Assembly: GCF_000820125.1 (NCBI RefSeq)
Contig: NZ_CDBY01000041.1
Location: 11,077-46,601, forward strand
Length of the DNA stretch: 35,525 nucleotides
Direction of reading: 5' to 3'
Source: Aeromonas simiae
GTDB taxonomy: Bacteria > Pseudomonadota > Gammaproteobacteria > Enterobacterales > Aeromonadaceae
The notes beneath the pieces are model-generated. The model was not told where the DNA came from, did not search any database, and was given only the letters and a program-made list of their open reading frames with translations. Shown in pieces: positions 30,080 through 35,525 of this stretch (its first letter is position 1; each line of letters begins with the position of its first letter). Both the position numbers and the translations under genes were made by a program.

Positions 30080-30103
30080 TTTCATGCCTTATTGGCATGA
30101 AAT
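30079..30103. promoter_or_regulatory. Operator upstream of cidA (LysR-type, TTCATGCC-N5-GGCATGAA)
   Basis: ATTTCATGCC and GGCATGAAAT form a perfect 10-bp inverted repeat around TTATT. Its centre lies about 65 bases before the predicted cidA start site, the usual place for the LysR-type recognition site, and it has the T-N11-A form. The same 8-5-8 repeat occurs before the LysR gene at 33082-33102, which supports a shared regulator. Confidence 0.7.
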
Positions 30104-30143
30104 CCATGATTGGAATTCATTTTCCGACGGTTAAGCGACTTCT

Positions 30144-30149
30144 TATACT
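30144..30149 (+). promoter_or_regulatory. Predicted cidA -10 element
   Basis: TATACT (5 of 6 to consensus) lies about 30 bases before the cidA start. The best -35 at 16-bp spacing is TTCCGA, which is weak. A weak -35 fits a promoter that needs a LysR activator bound at -65. Confidence 0.5.
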
Positions 30150-30181
30150 GTGAGCCAGTTCACGATTTCGAGGCTCACCCC

Positions 30182-30583
30182 ATGCTTTCCCGCCTGCGCC
30201 CCCTGCTGCTCATCCCCCTTCAGGTCAGCCTGTTGGCGGCCATCTGGTGGGTCGCCGATCTGGCCGTGCGCACCCTGCATCTGCCGCTGCCGGCCAACCT
30301 GACCGGCATGTTGCTGTTGCTCGCCCTCATCCTGCTCAAGGTGGTGCGCCCGCACTGGCTCAAGGCCGGGGCCAACTGGCTGCTGGCCGAGATGCTGCTG
30401 TTCTTCGTACCGGCCGTGGTGGCGGTGATCAATTATCAGGAGCTGCTGCTCACCGAGGGGTGGCGCATCGGGGTGGTGCTGGTGCTGAGCACTGTGCTGG
30501 TGCTCGGCACCACGGCACTGGTGGTCGATCGCCTCTACCGCCTCGAGCTGTATCTCGCCCGCCGGAGCCGCCGCCATGTCTGA
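30182..30583 (+). CDS. cidA: CidA/LrgA-family membrane protein
   Basis: CidA/LrgA proteins are small holin-like membrane proteins that act with CidB/LrgB; they are linked to murein hydrolase control, pyruvate or overflow metabolite handling and cell death in Staphylococcus and Bacillus. The 133-residue product has about four hydrophobic segments (LLLIPLQVSLLAAIWWVADLAV, LTGMLLLLALILL, LLFFVPAVVAVINY, VVLVLSTVLVLGTTALVV in overlapping parts). The family's LPLPANLTGMLLL and FFVPAVVAVI segments are clear. An in-frame ATG upstream at 30110 would add 24 hydrophilic residues and lie before the promoter, so 30182 is used. It overlaps cidB by eight bases. Confidence 0.88.
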   Translation: MLSRLRPLLLIPLQVSLLAAIWWVADLAVRTLHLPLPANLTGMLLLLALILLKVVRPHWLKAGANWLLAEMLLFFVPAVVAVINYQELLLTEGWRIGVVLVLSTVLVLGTTALVVDRLYRLELYLARRSRRHV

Positions 30584-31265
30584 TACCCTGCTCGGCGTGC
30601 TCTGTTTCGCCCTGACCCTGCTGTTTTACTACGCCAGCAAGTGGCTCTACCGGCGCAAGCGCATCCTGCCGCTGATGCCGCTGCTGCTGGCCCCCACCCT
30701 GCTGATCGCCGTGGTGCTGCTGTTTCACATCCCCTACGCCGACTACATGGCCGAGTCCCACTGGTTGCTGTGGCTGCTCGGCCCGGCCACGGTCGCCTTT
30801 GCCATCCCCATCTATGAGCAGCGCCAGCTGATCCGCCGCCACTGGCTCTCGCTTGGGGTCGGCGTGCTGGCCTCGGTGCTGGTCGCCGTGGCCAGCAGCG
30901 TACTGCTGGCGCGCTGGTTTGCCCTGCCCGAGCTGCTGCAACGCAGCCTCGCCATGCGCTCCATCACCACCCCCTTCGCCGTCGAGGCGACCCGCTCGGT
31001 CGGCGGCAACGCCGATCTCACCGCCCTGTTCGTGGTGCTGACCGGGGTGATCGGCATGGCGGTCGGCGAGACGGTTCTCACCCTGCTGGCGATCCGCAGC
31101 CGGCTCGGCAAGGGGGCGGGGTTCGGCGCCTCGGCCCACGGCGCCGGCACCGCCAAGGCCTATCAGCTCGGCAATTCGGAGGGGGTGGTCTCGAGCATGG
31201 CGATGATGATCGCCGGCATGGTGACCGTGCTGCTGGCGCCGCTGCTCGGCCAGCTCCTCTGGTAG
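30576..31265 (+). CDS. cidB: CidB/LrgB-family membrane protein
   Basis: CidB is the larger partner of CidA, with about seven hydrophobic segments in 229 residues. Family signatures are LGPATVAFAIPIYEQ (about 68-82), RSITTPFAVEATRSVGGNADLTA (about 129-150) and the ending GASAHGAGTAKAYQLGNSEGVVSSMAM (about 188-214). CidAB/LrgAB pairs are proposed to carry small organic acids such as pyruvate. The start overlaps cidA by eight bases, so translation is coupled. No terminator was seen; the solute-binding gene follows after about 60 bases and may be read through. Confidence 0.9.
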   Translation: MSDTLLGVLCFALTLLFYYASKWLYRRKRILPLMPLLLAPTLLIAVVLLFHIPYADYMAESHWLLWLLGPATVAFAIPIYEQRQLIRRHWLSLGVGVLASVLVAVASSVLLARWFALPELLQRSLAMRSITTPFAVEATRSVGGNADLTALFVVLTGVIGMAVGETVLTLLAIRSRLGKGAGFGASAHGAGTAKAYQLGNSEGVVSSMAMMIAGMVTVLLAPLLGQLLW

Positions 31266-31328
31266 GGCTGCTGTCATGGGGTGGGCCACTATACTCGGAG
31301 GCACGCTTCCCTCTTGAGGGTCTGCCCC

Positions 31329-32207
31329 ATGCGCCACTCCCCGCTTCTGCTTCTGCTGCTCTCCTGGCCACTGCTGGCCACCACCCGTTTTACCCTGCTC
31401 AGCCCGGAAAATCCGTATGATGACCGCCTGCACTACTACCGGGCGGCGCTGCAACTGGCATTGGAGAAGACCCGCGCCGACTACGGTGACTATGAACTGC
31501 GCACCGCACCGCCGATGAACAAGGTGCGGATGCGTCTCGAGGTGCAGAAGTCCTCTGCCGATCATCTGGTGACCATCGACAGCTGGCCCCCTCACAAGGG
31601 CATGGAACAGGTGGGATTCGCCGCCTTCCCATTTGATCTCGGCATCCTCAGCTACCGGGTCTGCTTCGTCGCACCTGGACGCCAACACGCACTCGATCGG
31701 GTCGAGACGCTGGCGCAGCTACAACCCTTCAGCCACGTGCAGGGGCGCGGTTGGCAGGATGTCGACATACTGCGCCACGCCGGTCTGACCGTGTATGAGG
31801 TGGAAAACTACGAGGCGATGTTCCGTATGGTGGCCCGTGGCCGGGTCGACCTCTTCTGTCGCGGTATCAACGAGATAGCACCGGAGTGGCAGTCGCATCA
31901 GCCACGGGTGCCCGGTCTGACCATCGAGCGGCATCTGGCGCTCTACTATCCGCAGATCCACCTGCTCTACAGCCATGTCAGCCACAAAGAAGAGCTGGCC
32001 CGCATCGAGCTCGGGCTGCGCCGGGCCTGGCAGGATGGGTCGCTACCGCAGTTGTGGCGCCAGCACTTCCAAGCCTCCATCGACACGGCCGGCCTCTGCC
32101 AGCGCCGCCTCATCCGCCTCGACAACCCCTTCCTGCCCGATGGCGGGCGCCCCTTTCTGCCCTACCTCTACGATCCCGCCCGCGACGCCTTCGGCCTTCA
32201 GCCCTGA
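31329..32207 (+). CDS. Periplasmic solute-binding-like protein
   Basis: The 292-residue product starts MRHSPLLLLLLSWPLLATTR, a clear signal peptide with likely cleavage after about residue 17. The rest resembles the periplasmic binding fold of family 3 (amino-acid-type) proteins, with FTLLSPENPYDDRLHYYRAAL at the front and MVARGRVDLFCRGINEI near 175-190. No permease or ATPase is nearby, so it may be a lone sensor or an accessory protein. The ligand is unknown. An in-frame ATG at 31281 would add 16 residues before the signal and was not used. TATACT (31290-31295) may be its -10. Its end overlaps the convergent LysR gene by ten bases. Confidence 0.65.
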   Translation: MRHSPLLLLLLSWPLLATTRFTLLSPENPYDDRLHYYRAALQLALEKTRADYGDYELRTAPPMNKVRMRLEVQKSSADHLVTIDSWPPHKGMEQVGFAAFPFDLGILSYRVCFVAPGRQHALDRVETLAQLQPFSHVQGRGWQDVDILRHAGLTVYEVENYEAMFRMVARGRVDLFCRGINEIAPEWQSHQPRVPGLTIERHLALYYPQIHLLYSHVSHKEELARIELGLRRAWQDGSLPQLWRQHFQASIDTAGLCQRRLIRLDNPFLPDGGRPFLPYLYDPARDAFGLQP

Positions 32208-33070
32208 GGGCAGATCTCGAGCCAGGCCTGGGCGGTGCGCGACAGGTAGCGCCCGGTCGGCCAGATCACCCCGAGCCGCCAGGAGAGCGCCGGCGCCAAC
32301 GGGCGGATCAGCAGGCCATCGCGGGTCAGACGCCGGCACAGCGGCTCGGGCAGGAAGGCTACCCCCATGCCGCTGTGCACCATGGCCACCAGAAAGTCCC
32401 ACTGGCTGCTGCGCGCCGCCACCTGGGGGGTGAAACCCGCCTCGGCGCACAGCTGCTCGAGCCGCTCGCTCAAGGTGAAAGCTTGGGTGTAGAGCAAGAG
32501 CGGCTGCTCGCGCAGCGCCGTGATGGGCAGCGGTTCACTGCCCTGCCACTCGGGTCGCTCCGGCAGCACCACCTGCATCGGGTAGGCGGCCAGCTCGAGG
32601 GCGCCGAGCCCCTCCTCGTGGCGGGTCGGCAACATGGTGATGGCCAGATCCACCTCCCCCTCCAGCACCGCCTGCTCGATGCGCCGCCCGCCGTACTCGA
32701 CGATGGAGAGCTCGACCCCTGGCCAGCGCGCCCGGTAGCTGCGGATGAGATCGGCCACCACGTGGCCGACCATGGGTGGAATCCCGAGCACCAGCTTGCC
32801 GCGTTGCAGGCTCTGCAAGTCGGCCAGTTCGGCCTCGAGCTGGTGCAGTTCGGCGAGGATCGACTGGGCGCGCTGATAGAGCACCTGGCCATAGTCGGTC
32901 AGGGTGAAGCGGCGCCCCTCGCGGTTAAGCAGCGGCTGGCCCAGCTCCTCTTCCAGGCTGCGCACCATCTTGCTGATGGTGGGCTGGGTGACGAAGAGTT
33001 GCTCCGAGGCGCGGGTGAAGCTCTGCTGGCGCACCAGCTCGACGAAGTAGCGCAGGGCGCGAATATCCAT
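32198..33070 (-). CDS. LysR-family regulator, CidR/YwbI-like
   Basis: The 290-residue protein starts MDIRALRYFVELVRQQSFTR and has the LysR winged helix (about 1-60, with ASEQLFVTQPTISKMVRSLE) and a C-terminal effector domain. It resembles Bacillus CidR (YwbI) at several points: TQPTISKM, the QWDF motif in ARSSQWDFLVAMVHSG, PPMVGHVV, and the end GRYLSRTAQAWLEI. CidR activates cidAB in response to overflow acids in Bacillus and Staphylococcus. The start with GGAGGTGTC is preferred to upstream codons. Its operator matches that of cidA (separate entries), and it is convergent with the solute-binding gene. Confidence 0.85.
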   Translation of the reverse strand: MDIRALRYFVELVRQQSFTRASEQLFVTQPTISKMVRSLEEELGQPLLNREGRRFTLTDYGQVLYQRAQSILAELHQLEAELADLQSLQRGKLVLGIPPMVGHVVADLIRSYRARWPGVELSIVEYGGRRIEQAVLEGEVDLAITMLPTRHEEGLGALELAAYPMQVVLPERPEWQGSEPLPITALREQPLLLYTQAFTLSERLEQLCAEAGFTPQVAARSSQWDFLVAMVHSGMGVAFLPEPLCRRLTRDGLLIRPLAPALSWRLGVIWPTGRYLSRTAQAWLEICPQG

Positions 33071-33081
33071 GACACCTCCGT

Positions 33082-33102
33082 TGCATGCCATATCAGCATG
33101 AA
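33082..33102. promoter_or_regulatory. Operator upstream of the LysR regulator gene
   Basis: Read on the minus strand, TTCATGCT-GATAT-GGCATGCA repeats the cidA operator (TTCATGCC-N5-GGCATGAA) with the same 8-5-8 spacing. It starts 12 bases before the regulator's ATG, a place that fits autorepression. Two bases differ from the perfect dyad. Confidence 0.65.
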
Positions 33103-33140
33103 TGGAAGGATTCTAATGCATCAGGGTAAGGAAATCGGCC

Positions 33141-33169
33141 AAAAACCAGGGGCGCCCATCGGCGCCCCT
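33141..33169 (-). terminator. Rho-independent terminator of metL
   Basis: A perfect 9-bp stem (AGGGGCGCC / GGCGCCCCT, four-base loop) lies 21 bases past the metL stop. On the minus strand it is followed by GG and five T residues. It separates metL from the LysR gene, which is in the same direction. Confidence 0.8.
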
Positions 33170-33189
33170 TTCAATTGACCGCGTCGCCC

Positions 33190-35525
33190 TCACAGGGCGG
33201 CGCAGATCTGCCACAGGTCGTACTGGATGGCGGCCGCCGTCACTTCGCGCCCCGCCCCCGGCCCCTGGATCACCAGCGGGTTGGTGCGGTAGCTGTCGCT
33301 CTCGATGGCGAAGATGTTGTCGCACGGCAGCAGGTTGGCGAACGGGTGGTGCGGCTCGAGGCTCTCGAGGCCAACCCGCGCCTTGCCGTCGTGCTCGAAA
33401 CGCGCCACGTAGCGCAGCACCTTGCCAAGACGCTTCGCGCTCTCAAAGGCGGTCTGGATCGGGCCATCCAGTTCGCGCAGCCGATCCATGAACTGGTCGC
33501 TCTCCACCTTGCGCAAGGGCACCGGCACCAGGTTCTCCAGCTCGATGTCGTTCGAGTCGAGCTCATAACCCGCCTCGCGCGCCAGAATGAGCAGCTTGCG
33601 GCGCACATCCTGCCCCGACAGATCCTCGCGCGGATCGGGCTCGGTCAGGCCATGTTGCCACGCCTCTTCCACCAGATCGGAGAAGGGGCGGCTGCCGTCG
33701 TACTGCTGGAACAACCAGGAGAGGGTGCCGGAGAAGATACCGGAGACCCCGTGGATGCGATCGCCGCTCTGGCGCAGCATCTGGATGCTGGACTGGATCG
33801 GCAGGCCGGCCCCCACGGTGGCGTTGTAGCGCCACTGCACCTGATGGTCGCGGCAAGTCTGCTTGACCCGCTGGTAGAACTCGCTGTCGGCGGCACCGGC
33901 AAACTTGTTGGCGGCGATGATATGGATGCCGAGCTGGGCCAGTTCGGGGTAGTAGCGGCTCACCGTCTCGCTGGCGGTGAGATCCAGCGCAATCAGGGCA
34001 TCGAAGCTGTGCTGCTCGAGCTGGCCGAGCAGCTCGGGCCAGATCAGCGGCTCGGGGCGGATCTCCTGCACCTTGCGCGGGTCGAGCCCCTCCTCGTCCA
34101 GACGCCCCCCTTCCGAGCTGTAGACCCCGTACAGGGTCAGGGCCAGATTGAGTTCGCGCTCGAGGCGCGCCTGCTCGCGGGCATACAGGCCGAGCCACTG
34201 ACTGCCGATGTTGCCCTTGCCAAACACCACCAGTCCGACCCGGGTCGGGCGGCTGAACAGGGCGCCGTGCAGGGCGATGAGCAGGGGCTCGAGCACGATC
34301 TGGCGCAGCACCGCCACCAGACTCAGGCCATCCTTGGCGGCCTGAACGAACTCCAGCGGCTGCTCGGTCAGCAGCTGATAGAAGCGGTGGCACTGCTCGG
34401 CGTTATCGGTGACGCCGGCCCCCACCAGGGCCACCAGACTGTAGCCCTCCTTCTGGATGAGGCCGGTGAAGCCCCCCTCCAGCTGGAAGTCGCGCAGCAG
34501 ATCGTAGGCGCCGCTCGCCACCTCCAGGGTGTAGGCCAGACGCAGCATGCGGCGATCCGGCTGGCGTTGCAGGGTGAGCGGTTGAATGCGGTGGCGCGCC
34601 AGATAGCCTTCGATGATGGCTGCCGCCTGCTCGAAGTCGCTCTGGGGCAACACCTTGAGCTCGATCAGGGCTATCTGATCGACCGAGGAGACGATGCGCG
34701 CCCCGCCGGAGCGCGGAGCCCGGCGCAGGATATGGGTACAGCCCTCGTCCGGGTTGTAGCTGCAACGCAGGGTGAGGCGCTGACGGCTGTCGGCCACCGG
34801 TTGCAGGGTGCGCGAATGCAGCACAGAGGAGCCGAGCCGCGCCAGCTCGTTGGCCTCGGCCAGACTCAGGCGCTCGAGCAGGCGCGCCTCCTTCACCCGG
34901 CGCGGATCGGCGCTGTAGACCCCGGCCACGTCGCTCCAGATGGTGGTCGACTCGCCATCAGCCAGGGCCGCCAGCAGGCTGGCGCTGTAGTCCGAGCCAT
35001 TGCGCCCGAGCAGCAGGGAGCGCCCCTCCATGTCGGCGGCGATGAAGCCGGTGACCACGATGCGCCCCTCATGTTCGGCGAGACGCGCCTTGAGCAGCTC
35101 GCTGGAGAGGGCGTGATCGACCCGGATCAGCGGGCCATCCTCGGCACGCAGGAAGCTGCGGGCGTCGAGCCACAGGGTCTTGTGGCCACGCTGGGTCAGG
35201 AGGGCGGCGAGCAGGCGCGCCGACCACACCTCGCCAAACGCCAGCAGGCCGTTGCGATCGAAGCGATCGAACTGCTGCTCCAGCGTGCGGGCGATGGCGC
35301 GCACATCCTCGTTCAACTGCGCACTCAGCTCGTCATGCAGCGCCCCCTCGAGCAGGCCGTCGATCAGGCTCTGCTGGTAGGCGTGCAGGGCGGTGTGGGC
35401 CTCGGCGGCCGCCTCGTCCCCCGCCACCGCCAGATCCACCAACTGGATCAGGCGGTTGGTGGTCTTGCCCGCCGCCGAAACCACCACCAGCTCGTTGCCG
35501 TGCACCTGCTGCTCGACGATGGCCG
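33190..35525 (-). CDS. metL: Bifunctional aspartokinase II/homoserine dehydrogenase II, 5' end outside the window
   Basis: MetL starts and continues the aspartate pathway: its kinase makes aspartyl phosphate and its dehydrogenase reduces the semialdehyde to homoserine, for methionine and threonine. The visible 778 residues lack about the first 37 of the E. coli-type protein (810). The kinase part has VVVSAAGKTTNRLI, FGEVWSARLLAALL, LLGRNGSDYSASLLAAL and TIWSDVAGVYSADPR. The dehydrogenase has VVFGKGNIGSQWLGLYARE, ANKFAGAADSEFY and GIFSGTLSWLF. Similarity is to MetL rather than ThrA across the length. Normally it follows metB; the window ends too soon to see this. Confidence 0.95.
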   Translation of the reverse strand, partial: AIVEQQVHGNELVVVSAAGKTTNRLIQLVDLAVAGDEAAAEAHTALHAYQQSLIDGLLEGALHDELSAQLNEDVRAIARTLEQQFDRFDRNGLLAFGEVWSARLLAALLTQRGHKTLWLDARSFLRAEDGPLIRVDHALSSELLKARLAEHEGRIVVTGFIAADMEGRSLLLGRNGSDYSASLLAALADGESTTIWSDVAGVYSADPRRVKEARLLERLSLAEANELARLGSSVLHSRTLQPVADSRQRLTLRCSYNPDEGCTHILRRAPRSGGARIVSSVDQIALIELKVLPQSDFEQAAAIIEGYLARHRIQPLTLQRQPDRRMLRLAYTLEVASGAYDLLRDFQLEGGFTGLIQKEGYSLVALVGAGVTDNAEQCHRFYQLLTEQPLEFVQAAKDGLSLVAVLRQIVLEPLLIALHGALFSRPTRVGLVVFGKGNIGSQWLGLYAREQARLERELNLALTLYGVYSSEGGRLDEEGLDPRKVQEIRPEPLIWPELLGQLEQHSFDALIALDLTASETVSRYYPELAQLGIHIIAANKFAGAADSEFYQRVKQTCRDHQVQWRYNATVGAGLPIQSSIQMLRQSGDRIHGVSGIFSGTLSWLFQQYDGSRPFSDLVEEAWQHGLTEPDPREDLSGQDVRRKLLILAREAGYELDSNDIELENLVPVPLRKVESDQFMDRLRELDGPIQTAFESAKRLGKVLRYVARFEHDGKARVGLESLEPHHPFANLLPCDNIFAIESDSYRTNPLVIQGPGAGREVTAAAIQYDLWQICAAL

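Noticed and set aside
30079..30103. The inverted repeat after the MocR gene read as a terminator
   Set aside because: No T-run follows (AAATCCATGATT), its placement at -65 of the cidA promoter fits an operator, and the same repeat precedes the LysR gene.
30182..31265. cidAB as a phage holin or lysis cassette
   Set aside because: Both genes have a CidA/CidB (LrgA/LrgB) signature, a CidR-like regulator and no phage genes nearby.

Overview
The window looks like chromosomal DNA of a gammaproteobacterium, most likely Aeromonas or a close relative. This is inferred from near-identity of the ribosomal proteins to enterobacterial ones, a GC-rich metabolic half, an argCBFGH cluster divergent from argE and followed by ppc, and an ArgH that lacks the C-terminal acetyltransferase fusion seen in Vibrio and Alteromonas. 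No rRNA, tRNA, insertion sequence, prophage or CRISPR array was seen.

Region 1 (1-13,900, minus strand) holds the complete S10, spc and alpha operons in the classical order: rpsJ-rplC-rplD-rplW-rplB-rpsS-rplV-rpsC-rplP-rpmC-rpsQ, then rplN-rplX-rplE-rpsN-rpsH-rplF-rplR-rpsE-rpmD-rplO-secY-rpmJ, then rpsM-rpsK-rpsD-rpoA-rplQ. All three autogenous control regions can be recognised: an S10 leader (L4 target), the rplX/rplE junction (S8 target) and the alpha leader with its GTG-started rpsM (S4 target). Terminators close the S10 and alpha operons, and a weaker terminator-like hairpin lies between rpmJ and the alpha leader.

Region 2 (13,998-17,069, plus) holds an EamA-type permease, an overlapping FAN1-like VRR-NUC nuclease and a small protein of unknown function.

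Region 3 (17,072-26,853) is arginine biosynthesis plus anaplerosis: argCBFGH on the minus strand, argE divergent from it, then ppc. The argC-argE intergenic region has an ARG box covering both -10 elements. It also contains a 14-codon leader ORF before argC with three consecutive arginine codons and alternative RNA pairings, which suggests a second, translation-coupled layer of arginine control.

Region 4 (26,936-30,079) holds ybaK (Cys-tRNA deacylase), a GNAT acetyltransferase translationally coupled to a rhodanese, and a divergent MocR/PdxR-type regulator.

Region 5 (30,079-33,102) is a cidA-cidB (LrgA/LrgB) operon, a periplasmic solute-binding-like protein and a CidR/YwbI-like LysR regulator. 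The same 8-5-8 inverted repeat occurs upstream of cidA, at about -65 from a predicted start site, and upstream of the regulator, which ties the regulator to cidAB.

Region 6 (33,190 to the window end) is metL, bifunctional aspartokinase/homoserine dehydrogenase, cut at its N-terminus by the window edge.

The only stretch over 300 bases without a gene is 13,692-13,997, which holds the S10 leader and promoter. Most of the window is conserved housekeeping DNA. The candidates for something not already described are the argC leader peptide and the cid regulatory arrangement.
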